Virus record (IMG/VR): IMGVR_UViG_3300032579_001181
Location: 1-47,428 of that record
Source: a virus
DNA: 47,428 nucleotides
Direction: 5' to 3' (one strand)
The notes beneath the pieces were generated by a model. That model worked only from the letters and a program-made list of their open reading frames with translations. It searched no databases and was not told the DNA's origin. This document shows positions 8,685 to 15,710 of the stretch, piece by piece. The stretch's first letter is position 1; every line of letters starts with the position of its first letter. The translations under genes were made by a program, and so were the position numbers.

Positions 8685-9488
8685 TTAGTAAACATCAAGT
8701 GTCGCAGTGACAATATGCATACCACGTACCCAGTCAGCGGGTATACGAGCATTGGCACGCGTCTTGTCATTGAGGTCTTGCACCACAGTCAACTCTTTTT
8801 GTCGATTTGTGACATTTTGCAAAATTTCAGCAGTTTCAAGCTTGATACATCGTGACAACATCAGACTGCGTAAATCTTTACGAGTTGCCTCAGTGTTTTT
8901 ACGCCGCGGGTTTGCCATGACAGCTGTGCGAATATCTTGACGGACATAACGTAGGACTAATGCCCCATTGATATCTAACAGTAAGTCATCAGGCGAGCCG
9001 TTGGCATCCACTTGGTAGGTGCTAATCAGGCGTACAATCGCAGGGTCATCTTGTGCGTCCAAGCCAATTACTGCCACGCCCTTGTTGAGCGCTTGCTCAA
9101 TGCGTGTACGCGTCAAACGCTTATCGGCTGTGACCACAGGCAGATTTGGCAATTTGATGCCATTAAATGGCACGGCAGGGTCTAGCTCTGCTGAGATAGC
9201 AGCGGCGATACCAGCGGCAATCTCTGGTTCAAAGCCTGTCGCACCGTGATAGCAGACAGTTACCACACGATATGAGGCTTTAACTTTGGCAAATTGTGCA
9301 AACGTCGTCGCTTGGTCGATGTCGCTAAATGGTACGATTAAAATAGCATCGTGCTGTTCAGTCGCCGAGCTGACAAAGTCAAGATGCTCAACCCATGCGT
9401 TAGCAGTCGCTTCATCGGTGATGGGGTAGGACAGAGCGATGATGCTGTGTCCAAGTGGGGCTAGGGCGGTTGCGATAATTGGGGTCAT
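8685..9488 (-). CDS. Tail sheath protein, C-terminal part (gpL-like), separate frame
   Basis: The 267 residues match the conserved C-terminal two thirds of Mu-type sheath proteins. They begin at TPIIATALAPLGHSIIALSY and include SYRVVTVCYHGATGFEPEIA, AVPFNGIKLPNLPV, the RLTRTRIEQALNKG motif, VRLISTYQV, and LLDINGALVLRYVRQDIRTA. The conserved N-terminal sheath arm is not in this frame; it sits 950 nt away at 10442 to 10723. The frame has a strong ribosome site of its own (TAAGGAGCAAGC before ATG), so it could be translated alone. The sheath has therefore been split into two reading frames around a foreign insert. Whether the piece still assembles is unknown. Confidence 0.85.
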   Translation of the reverse strand: MTPIIATALAPLGHSIIALSYPITDEATANAWVEHLDFVSSATEQHDAILIVPFSDIDQATTFAQFAKVKASYRVVTVCYHGATGFEPEIAAGIAAAISAELDPAVPFNGIKLPNLPVVTADKRLTRTRIEQALNKGVAVIGLDAQDDPAIVRLISTYQVDANGSPDDLLLDINGALVLRYVRQDIRTAVMANPRRKNTEATRKDLRSLMLSRCIKLETAEILQNVTNRQKELTVVQDLNDKTRANARIPADWVRGMHIVTATLDVY

Positions 9489-9497
9489 GCTTGCTCC

Positions 9498-10337
9498 TTA
9501 AACATTAATAAAACAGGTAAAATCTTTAACACTACTAATAAAACCACTTAAATCACACTGTCCAACTTCTAAATTTTCACTTTGCAGAATAGTGAGCTTG
9601 GCTTGGGCAGTGTTTGGCTTACCCCCAGTACCACTATTTGTCAATGTCGCATCATTTGTCTGAGTGTCAATATAGAAATTTAGCCTATCTTTTAGCAAAG
9701 GTTGATTCGTATTAAGATCTGATAATAAGCGCATGATAACTGCGTTGCTTGATGATGGGTCTAATGTTGCCATCTCAATCGCATCTCTAAACACCTGACC
9801 GTCTATGCTGTATGTCAATATGCCATATTTATGAGTAGCGTTGTGACTTACCATATTGCTATCAATATAGTAAAAATACACAGGTTGCTCATTAACCCAA
9901 CTGTACGTCTGACTAGACCCCCCACCTATAACGATAGATTTCATTGGCGTTAAACAACCATAAATCACTGGGTGATAGTTAATTGATTGCAAATCATCAG
10001 TAAAGTCATATAAACCATGGATAAAACTCGTGTTATTAGGCTCATTACCGCCTGTGCTAGGCGGTAAAAATCCTGTTTTGTCTGTAGTTCCACGCATCAT
10101 AAAATGATAGCTTGAGTTTGGATTTAAATTCTCAAAAGTAAAAACACGCATCGGTGGGTAAACGATAGAGTTTGAATCATCAACTGTTTCAGGTGCGGGC
10201 ACATCAAAGATAGCTACACTTATGTTATAACCCTTACTTGTAAACGCCTGATTGATATAGTCTGCTGTTACTGTATGCACGTTAAATAGTGGTACAGTTG
10301 CATTTTTAGTATCTGATAACACAGAGCCATCTTGCAT
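9498..10337 (-). CDS. Unrecognised ORF inserted inside the sheath gene
   Basis: I do not recognise this protein. The frame is open from 10478 to 9498 (about 326 codons). The first ATG is only at 10337 and has no ribosome site, so the natural start is unclear. The product is beta-rich and Asn/Ser/Thr-rich. It has cysteines near both ends (C-x-L-S-G-F and F-T-C-F-I-N-V at the end) and no signal peptide or membrane segment. The frame overlaps the N-terminal sheath frame by 37 nt. One extra G in the GGGGG run at 10447 to 10451 would fuse the two. It occupies the place of the variable central sheath domain, so it may be an extra surface domain, a moron, or the product of recombination. Confidence 0.5.
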   Translation of the reverse strand: MQDGSVLSDTKNATVPLFNVHTVTADYINQAFTSKGYNISVAIFDVPAPETVDDSNSIVYPPMRVFTFENLNPNSSYHFMMRGTTDKTGFLPPSTGGNEPNNTSFIHGLYDFTDDLQSINYHPVIYGCLTPMKSIVIGGGSSQTYSWVNEQPVYFYYIDSNMVSHNATHKYGILTYSIDGQVFRDAIEMATLDPSSSNAVIMRLLSDLNTNQPLLKDRLNFYIDTQTNDATLTNSGTGGKPNTAQAKLTILQSENLEVGQCDLSGFISSVKDFTCFINV

Positions 10338-10441
10338 GACCGCACCGATAAGAATTTCAGCGTCTATACATGTGGGGTCAACAGCAATAGATACAAAACT
10401 TGATGCAATATCACAAGTTATTGGACTGGGTAATCCCCAGT

Positions 10442-10723
10442 TTATACCCCCATTTGGGGTGACTGCTTTCCCAACCCTTCAACATTGACCCCCTGCGAGA
10501 TTTGCACCATTGCATCCATCATACGACCTGCAACACTACCCACACCAAACTTGCTATCTGCGGTAGTCTTATCGTAGATAGCCGTTGGCAACCCATTCTC
10601 GACACTTTGCACATCATCAGTGACAATCACAATTTTATGATTTTGACCTGCCAATCCAGTGCGCTGCGTGTTGGTATTAATCTCAGTATAAGTACCTGGG
10701 GTGCGGACTTTTCCAATGCTCAT
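10442..10723 (-). CDS. Tail sheath protein, N-terminal fragment (gpL-like)
   Basis: This is the 93-residue N-terminal part of a contractile tail sheath. It starts MSIGKVRTPGTYTEINT, the usual sheath opening with the P-G-x-Y-x-E-I arm, then GLAGQNHKIVIVTDD and FGVGSVAGRMMDAMVQ, where a full sheath would carry on. The frame ends at a TAA soon after. ATG 10723 is preferred over GTG 10726 because AAGGA lies 7 nt upstream. The remainder of the sheath is at 8685 to 9488. Mu has gp38 (a small DUF2635 protein) between gp37 and L; only 12 nt separate them here, so gp38 is absent. Confidence 0.8.
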   Translation of the reverse strand: MSIGKVRTPGTYTEINTNTQRTGLAGQNHKIVIVTDDVQSVENGLPTAIYDKTTADSKFGVGSVAGRMMDAMVQISQGVNVEGLGKQSPQMGV

Positions 10724-10735
10724 CACATTATCCTT

Positions 10736-11347
10736 CTAAGTTAAGTTGTTGATATCACGGGCTATCGCTTGATAGCCGTGTGCTTCATCCAAGATATAAT
10801 CTATCGCCACCACATCTAGCCACGGCTCATCTGTATCATCTGCCGCGCTCGATGTCGTTGCCGTCACAATCCAGTCATACGCTAGGACGCTGACGGTTTC
10901 GTTTTGGGTGCGAGTATTAAATAGGGTAGTGATTGATCCATCATCTAGCGGTTCAATTGGTAGCCCCAGTCGACTACGCTCTAACGCTTGCTCTACATCG
11001 CTAATAAGCTGATAACTACCCACAGATAGCATTTTGCCAGTTTTATCAAATGCCCCTTGCCGCGCCGTCTCCTCCACCCGTTGTGAGCTTGCACCCACAA
11101 GCACAGTAAATACATACTCACGAGCCTTGCGGCGGTTGGTGATTTTGACTGGGGGTTTGGCTTGCTTGAATGTCACCCAAATAGCAGGGAACTGACTGAC
11201 GACTTGGGCAAACTCATCAGGATTTTGCATATCAAAGTCGCCACCATAGGATTTAATCTGACGCACGTTATGACCGTGTACGTCATAATAAGCCTTAATC
11301 GTGTCCTTGATACCTTGCTCAATCGCTGTGAGAATAGGCGTAGCCAT
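10736..11347 (-). CDS. Mu gp37-like protein (DUF1834)
   Basis: This structural or assembly protein of 203 residues lies between gp36 and the sheath, as in Mu. Helical segments and the QSLDRAR-like element EQALERSRLGLPIEPL, followed by a C-terminal SVLAYDWIVTATTS beta portion, fit the DUF1834/gp37 family, thought to act at the tail terminus. ATG 11347 overlaps the gp36 stop (TAATG), so I prefer it to the TTG at 11353. Confidence 0.8.
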   Translation of the reverse strand: MATPILTAIEQGIKDTIKAYYDVHGHNVRQIKSYGGDFDMQNPDEFAQVVSQFPAIWVTFKQAKPPVKITNRRKAREYVFTVLVGASSQRVEETARQGAFDKTGKMLSVGSYQLISDVEQALERSRLGLPIEPLDDGSITTLFNTRTQNETVSVLAYDWIVTATTSSAADDTDEPWLDVVAIDYILDEAHGYQAIARDINNLT

Positions 11348-11781
11348 TACCAACCCCCATTACCAAAAACCGTGGGGCGACCATTGGTCATCTGTGCCAA
11401 GTTAGTCGCTGCTACAGCATTGGTTGCAGTGGTGCTTGCCCCAATACCGATTTTGCCATCATTGACCTGTTTTAGGTTGCCAACCGCCAGTTGATAGCGT
11501 TTTTCGTCACGCTCACTGACACGACTCGCCCCTAGCACCACATGATAGCGAGCGATGTCGCACGCCATCATCTGCACAAAAGGTGATTGCAAAACCGTCG
11601 GTACGCTCATTTGCTTAGCAAGATACGCATCTACTTCCGCATTGGCACTGTCAATTGCTGCTTGCAGTTTGATTTCATTGATTTGTCCCGTGTAGGGTGG
11701 TTCGTTGTCCGTGATTTCGGTCAAGTCTTGCACCCCAAAACGGGTAATCATGGCAGCGATGGTGGCGTAGGTAGTGGTCAT
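11347..11781 (-). CDS. Mu gp36-like protein (DUF1320), head-tail connector type
   Basis: The 144-residue protein opens with TTYATIAAMITRFGVQDLTE and has AAIDSANAEVDAYLAKQMSV and MMACDIARYHVVLG. These are the known signature stretches of DUF1320, the Mu gp36 family, which resembles small head-tail adaptors. It sits between major capsid and gp37. The stop overlaps the start of gp37. No anomaly is visible. Confidence 0.87.
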   Translation of the reverse strand: MTTTYATIAAMITRFGVQDLTEITDNEPPYTGQINEIKLQAAIDSANAEVDAYLAKQMSVPTVLQSPFVQMMACDIARYHVVLGASRVSERDEKRYQLAVGNLKQVNDGKIGIGASTTATNAVAATNLAQMTNGRPTVFGNGGW

Positions 11782-11791
11782 GGGCTACTCG

Positions 11792-12709
11792 TTACGCTGT
11801 GCCTGTTGATTTATAAGCCAACTGCCAGAATGAGTAGCCAGCACCATAACGCGCTTCGATACCAAATTTATAGACACCACGGCTGAATACATCTGGGCTA
11901 TTGATATCGGTCTGCTGCACAAACACTAGCTTTTTACGCTCTTGGATGATAAGTGGTTTGACAGGCATATGCTGGTCAAGTAAGTACCAAGCTTTGTCAT
12001 CCTCAAGGTCATCTAACACGACTAGTTCAGCCGTACCTTTGTAGATGTTGATGCTGTTATCATCAAACTTGTCCGCAGTGAGCAGCGTTTTAGCCACGTC
12101 TTCTTGAGCAGGGGGCACGACAAGCACAGTTGGGCGTACTTTTAAGCCACGACCATCTTCATCTTTTAGGCTACGCATGGCGGTACGGGCTTTACCATAG
12201 CTAGCTTCCGCTGCCGCACGACTGGCAACAGATAATTTAGCTGTACCGAGGTTACTGGCTTTGCCAACTTTACCGTTGACAGTCACAGGGTGATCAGAAC
12301 TAAAGAAAGGCTTACCGTCATAGCACAGGTTGGTATCACCATCGTTGAGTAGGGCAGCGACCATTTCATCAGGGAGCTGTGCACCTGACCAAGTGGCTTG
12401 TTGCACCATGTTTGAGTATTGCCCGATATTGTCATCTTCGATGTCATCACGCAGTACTTCAACGGTGGATTCATACGATTTGTTGGGGATGGTATAGCCT
12501 TGGGCTTCGAGTTTATGGATGACTTTGTCACCAATCCACTCACGCATTTTGGGAAATTTACCCAGCCATGCATAAGTGTTTTGGGCAGAGCCAGATGATA
12601 CCTTCATCGCCAGTTTTTGCCATTGGGTTTCGGTTTCTTTGAATGCCGTGTTAAAGGTCATGTTAAGACCAGCGGCAATGGCTTGTAGATTTTCACGAGT
12701 TAGTTGCAT
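11792..12709 (-). CDS. Major head subunit (Mu gpT-like)
   Basis: This is the major capsid protein, about 305 residues, matching Mu gpT. The start MQLTRENLQAIAAGLNMTFN is a typical opening. Other characteristic parts are QKLAMKVSSGSAQNTYAWLG, EVLRDDIEDDNIGQYS, CYDGKPFFSSDHPV and the C-terminal RYGAGYSFWQLAYKS. ATG 12709 is chosen over the GTG at 12718 because it fits the family start. It follows the small decoration-like gene by 65 nt. Confidence 0.92.
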   Translation of the reverse strand: MQLTRENLQAIAAGLNMTFNTAFKETETQWQKLAMKVSSGSAQNTYAWLGKFPKMREWIGDKVIHKLEAQGYTIPNKSYESTVEVLRDDIEDDNIGQYSNMVQQATWSGAQLPDEMVAALLNDGDTNLCYDGKPFFSSDHPVTVNGKVGKASNLGTAKLSVASRAAAEASYGKARTAMRSLKDEDGRGLKVRPTVLVVPPAQEDVAKTLLTADKFDDNSINIYKGTAELVVLDDLEDDKAWYLLDQHMPVKPLIIQERKKLVFVQQTDINSPDVFSRGVYKFGIEARYGAGYSFWQLAYKSTGTA

Positions 12710-12774
12710 ATTTTTCACTCTTCATGGTTGATATATAAAATTTTAATCCAGTATTTTTATATCCAGTAATTCTG

Positions 12775-13194
12775 TCATAAAGCCGACAAGGTATTTGTTG
12801 GTACACCGCCCACTTCTACCCAAACATGTGTGCCACCATCCAGCCCCATCATCGTACCTGCGATGAGTTTATCTTGCGTGGCTTTACCAACTGTACCATC
12901 ACCTGTGATAGCTACAGGCTTACCGATATCCGCTTGAGTCAGCGGAGCAGCGGCATCATTGGCGAACATAAAGTGACGATTGCGGGTTACAGCAATATAT
13001 ACTGCGCCATCTGCGCCTTGAGTGTTATCCACATCATGCTCAGCACGACCAAAAAACAGTTTGGCAGTCGCATCATGGGCAGGGACAGCAAAGCCCGCAT
13101 CATTGGTAGCCACCATTTGACTTTCAGTGATAGCGACAGCAGCAGCCACCAACATGGGGATGCGAATACCGTCACGGTAAGGGGTCTGTTTCAT
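12775..13194 (-). CDS. Putative capsid decoration / DUF2190-like protein
   Basis: The 139-residue protein is alanine-, glycine- and valine-rich with an all-beta look (KPVAITGDGTVGKATQDKLI). It lies between the protease/scaffold and the major capsid, the usual site for a decoration (cement) protein in Mu-like and B3-like phages. A strong ribosome site (AAGGAAAAATC) precedes the start. I assign it by size, position and style only, so the exact family is uncertain. Confidence 0.6.
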   Translation of the reverse strand: MKQTPYRDGIRIPMLVAAAVAITESQMVATNDAGFAVPAHDATAKLFFGRAEHDVDNTQGADGAVYIAVTRNRHFMFANDAAAPLTQADIGKPVAITGDGTVGKATQDKLIAGTMMGLDGGTHVWVEVGGVPTNTLSAL

Positions 13195-13231
13195 GATTTT
13201 TCCTTAAAAAGTTATGAGAGGGGATGACGGT

Positions 13232-14335
13232 TTACGCCATTGAACTTGCTAGGTCTTTGGCATCAACACCCAATTGTGCCGCTACCAGTTTGACATCAGC
13301 AGTCAAGGCAACCGTTGTGGGGGCAGTTGAGACTGGTTTACCTGCGGTTTGACTTTGAGTGAGTGCAGCGATTTTTGGTTGGCGGCTTAAATAGTCTTTA
13401 AAACCTTGTAGGTCTTTTTGGGCATACAGCATTGCCCACGACTCTTGAGCAGGGAGTAATTGACCATTAGATAACGCTTCAGCCACTAGCTCTTCGGCAG
13501 GGTCTTTTTGATTACCTTGCAATTCTGCGATTTTTTCATTGAGAGCGGTGACGACTTCAATGGGTACATACTTGGCTGGGTCAGGCTCTTTTTGTTCCAA
13601 CGTAGCAGGGATAGGCTCACCCACTTTGGCAATTTCAGCTGATAGACTTGCCAATAGTTTGCCGTCATCAAGCATCAAGCCTTTTGCTGTTGCTTTGCCT
13701 TTGATGTCTGCAAAGTTTTGATTGAGCGCGGCAATCGCTTGCTCTTCGGTTGTGGTCTCAGCCAAGCCAAGACTGGCTAAAATTAAAGCTAACAATGGAT
13801 TCATGCTGTTTTCCTGTTGTTGAGGTTTGGTTTGTGGAATGGTGATAGCTGCGGTCAGGAGTGCAGGCTTTAATTCATCAAGGATAGATAATGCAGGGTC
13901 ATTGGTAATCGCCACACTATGTAGTCCTAGCACTACGCCAGCTTTGTTGTACAAAACCACAGGCGACTTAAAGCGGTATTCGCCATTGTCGATGTAGTCT
14001 TTGGCTTTAGCAGTGAACTCATAGTTATTGCTACACAAGCCCACACCATCGACATACAAAAAACTACCAGCCTTTAGCCAACCTGCCGCAGGTGCAGGCT
14101 GACCATTTTCTTTTGACAAGATAGTTTGGTGTTCATAATCAATCACCAAATCTTTGGCAGATTGATTAAGCGATGCCGCCAATGCCATGCCATTATCTTT
14201 CTTCATAATCCAAGCAGGCGCGTCAAATGGTCTGCCGTCTTTGGCTTTGACCGCATCACCTTCAGGGAAAATCAAAAAATGATTGGCTGGTACACCTGTT
14301 TGGCTTAGGGTAAGGGATAAGGCGGATAGTTTCAT
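13232..14335 (-). CDS. Head maturation protease / scaffold (Mu gp32, I-like)
   Basis: This is the prohead protease with an embedded scaffold (Mu I and Z), 367 residues. The N-terminal domain carries HFLIFPEGDAVKAKDGRPFD and a DLVIDYEHQ segment, the usual gpI active region. The middle reads SMNPLLALILASLGLAETT and probably marks an internal start for the scaffold form at 13803, by analogy with Mu Z. The C-terminal half is a helical, glutamine/alanine-rich scaffold. A 31-codon ORF and a late-promoter-like site precede it. The in-gene start is inference. Confidence 0.88.
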   Translation of the reverse strand: MKLSALSLTLSQTGVPANHFLIFPEGDAVKAKDGRPFDAPAWIMKKDNGMALAASLNQSAKDLVIDYEHQTILSKENGQPAPAAGWLKAGSFLYVDGVGLCSNNYEFTAKAKDYIDNGEYRFKSPVVLYNKAGVVLGLHSVAITNDPALSILDELKPALLTAAITIPQTKPQQQENSMNPLLALILASLGLAETTTEEQAIAALNQNFADIKGKATAKGLMLDDGKLLASLSAEIAKVGEPIPATLEQKEPDPAKYVPIEVVTALNEKIAELQGNQKDPAEELVAEALSNGQLLPAQESWAMLYAQKDLQGFKDYLSRQPKIAALTQSQTAGKPVSTAPTTVALTADVKLVAAQLGVDAKDLASSMA

Positions 14336-14337
14336 CT

Positions 14338-14433
14338 TTATTTACTTTTAACCTTTGCTTTGGTTTTGATATTTTTACGAGCGTTATGGGCGATTTGCGT
14401 GTAGTGCAAAGGCTGCTTAATCCAATCAAACAT
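14338..14433 (-). CDS. Short leader ORF ahead of the protease gene
   Basis: This 31-codon ORF begins MFDWIKQPLHYTQIAHNAR and is rich in lysine at the end. It has a good ribosome site (TAAGGATGGTTT before ATG) and its stop lies two bases ahead of the protease ATG, whose own ribosome site is weak. That arrangement suggests translational coupling. I do not recognise the peptide. It is the first ORF after the late-promoter-like site at 14470 to 14514. Confidence 0.45.
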   Translation of the reverse strand: MFDWIKQPLHYTQIAHNARKNIKTKAKVKSK

Positions 14434-14469
14434 AAACCATCCTTACAAGTTAGGTGAAAAGATAGGTTC

Positions 14470-14514
14470 ATCATGACAATAACCAGCACTGAAAATTAGG
14501 TGGCAAGTTTCCGA
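14470..14514 (-). promoter_or_regulatory. Late-promoter-like element ahead of the protease operon (Mu PI analogue)
   Basis: TCGGAAACTTGCCAC on the minus strand is followed after 24 nt by CATGAT as -10. It is the same box and spacing as at 5513, 18679, 23299 and 46901. The first 15 bases are identical to the copy at 5543 to 5557. Transcription would start near 14463 and enter the leader ORF. Confidence 0.65.
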
Positions 14515-14566
14515 GTTTTAAAAAGTATTCGATAAAATCCGATGAATGGTTATTGCATTATATATT

Positions 14567-14598
14567 CATGTATATATAATTATATTCATGTATATAAA
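14567..14598 (+). repeat. Short AT-rich tandem repeat in a plus-strand promoter region
   Basis: Two close copies of ATATTCATGTATATA lie 13 nt apart, directly ahead of a plus-strand gene pair. They may be regulator-binding sites or just AT-rich promoter DNA. Confidence 0.4.
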
Positions 14599-14617
14599 CA
14601 CTACCAACGAGGCACTT

Positions 14618-14905
14618 ATGTGTGAATGTGACCTAATTAACTATCACGATAACCAATCAAAGTCATTAACACAGGCAGATACAATGAAGCCAAGATTTTT
14701 ACAAGGCACTGGGCGCCCACGTGCTATGATTAACCCACCAAGCCAACCAATGACAGGAGGTAAGTATGCCGATAACCGAGGCGCAACATCGTGCGACAGG
14801 CAACTATCGCAAGAAGACAATAAAAAAGGAGGTGGTGATCAACCCAGATACCCACCCAAAGGAAGCAGACTTCGTCGAAAACAAAAAATTCGATGGGTCG
14901 TTTAA
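14618..14905 (+). CDS. Unrecognised small plus-strand ORF in the head operon
   Basis: This 95-codon ORF runs opposite to the surrounding late genes. The start MCECDLINYHDNQSK has a weak GAGG upstream. The last 47 codons overlap a better-supported frame at 14766, so either the real gene is shorter or the two are alternative readings. There is no recognisable domain and the C-terminal half is basic. The ORF belongs to a 0.5-kb plus-strand cassette with its own AT-rich promoter region and terminator. Confidence 0.3.
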   Translation: MCECDLINYHDNQSKSLTQADTMKPRFLQGTGRPRAMINPPSQPMTGGKYADNRGATSCDRQLSQEDNKKGGGDQPRYPPKGSRLRRKQKIRWVV

Positions 14906-14975
14906 TGCACTTATGATAAAATTAATCGGTCAGCATATCGACCAATTAGACAATGACAACTCATTAAAAAAATAA
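14766..14975 (+). CDS. Small charged protein, function unknown, plus-strand cassette
   Basis: This 69-residue, lysine- and aspartate-rich protein has no signal peptide or membrane segment. A near-perfect ribosome site (AGGAGG) lies 5 nt upstream of the ATG, stronger than for most genes nearby, and a hairpin terminator follows 20 nt after the stop. It therefore looks like a real, well-expressed gene oriented against the late operon. I do not recognise it. A regulatory or anti-host peptide is possible but unsupported. Confidence 0.5.
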   Translation: MPITEAQHRATGNYRKKTIKKEVVINPDTHPKEADFVENKKFDGSFNALMIKLIGQHIDQLDNDNSLKK

Positions 14976-14997
14976 CTAAAAACCTATTTCACTGTAT

Positions 14998-15020
14998 AAC
15001 GCCTTTTTAGGCGTTTTTTT
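14998..15020 (+). terminator. Rho-independent terminator of the plus-strand cassette
   Basis: AACGCC and GGCGTT form a short strong stem around TTTTTA, followed by seven T on the plus strand. It ends the 14618 to 14975 cassette. Confidence 0.7.
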
Positions 15021-15105
15021 ACATCTGCGGTACAAAGACATAACCGCGCTATTAGAATAAAATCTAACGTATGCCTAACGGGGTTTAAATGGATATTTGA
15101 TAGCG

Positions 15106-15582
15106 TTAGCCAAAGCTACCTGCCAAATAACCATTGACCACCTCACGCACTGCCAAAAATCCGTCATAGCTGATATCACCATTTTTATCTATTGGGATAA
15201 AAGGACGCGCAGGGATATTCCCCCACGGTATGGGGGATTTAGCAGTATGCCCATATTGACCCATCTTAGCCCCAAATTGATGGGTTGGGGCATACACAAG
15301 GTTTGTTCCTATGGTTGCAGTATCATTGCTATGAGTAGCTTTGATACTGCGTTTGAGTTCGCCACTATCTTGTAATATCGCACCTGCACCGCCACGACGT
15401 CTAGCAATGGTTAAAGGCGACAACCCAGCCCATGCAGGACGCCCCCCAAGCTGGAAATTCATCATGGTTTCAGATAGTAGCGCACGGCTAATGTCTTCCA
15501 TCAGTGGGGCAGTATGGGTCAGGTGATTGGCGGCATTGTGTAATACTCGCTCAAGTTCGCTGGTGTCAAGATTGATGGTCAT
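15106..15582 (-). CDS. Phage virion morphogenesis protein (Mu gpG-like)
   Basis: This is a tail completion / virion morphogenesis protein of the gpG (P2 gpS) family, 158 residues. It has MTINLDTSELERVLHNAAN at the start, MNFQLGGRPAWAGLSPLTI near residue 50, a QDSGELKRSI element and HQFGAKMGQYG with IPARPF near the C-terminus, all standard for the family. ATG 15582 with AAGG 6 nt upstream is preferred to an upstream TTG at 15618. It lies downstream of gpF, separated by a tRNA-like segment. Confidence 0.87.
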   Translation of the reverse strand: MTINLDTSELERVLHNAANHLTHTAPLMEDISRALLSETMMNFQLGGRPAWAGLSPLTIARRRGGAGAILQDSGELKRSIKATHSNDTATIGTNLVYAPTHQFGAKMGQYGHTAKSPIPWGNIPARPFIPIDKNGDISYDGFLAVREVVNGYLAGSFG

Positions 15583-15626
15583 ATCATGCCTTGATTTTGT
15601 TAATAATAAGCCATACAATGCAACTA

Positions 15627-15709
15627 TGGCATTGTGTACTCAATAGGAAGGAGCTCGGTTAAGCTTGTCTTATCCGTGTAATGTGCGGTTCGAGTCCCAC
15701 CCAATGCCA
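15627..15709 (+). other. tRNA-like sequence (degenerate) between gpF and gpG genes
   Basis: On the plus strand GGCATTG (15628) pairs perfectly with CAATGCC (15702), like a 7-bp acceptor stem followed by ACC. A GGTTCGAGTCCCAC segment resembles a T arm with one bulged C. A central hairpin (GTTAA, 7-nt loop, TTATC) would carry a TTG anticodon, and an AATAGGAAG loop resembles a D loop. The D stem is short, position 33 is C instead of T, and one stem has a T-T mismatch, so this looks like a decayed or imitating tRNA, not a working one. Confidence 0.35.
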
Positions 15710-15710
15710 C

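Noticed and set aside
12826-13227. Plus-strand ORF of 133 codons opposite the decoration-like gene
   Set aside because: Cysteine- and histidine-rich reverse reading of a good minus-strand gene; no start support.
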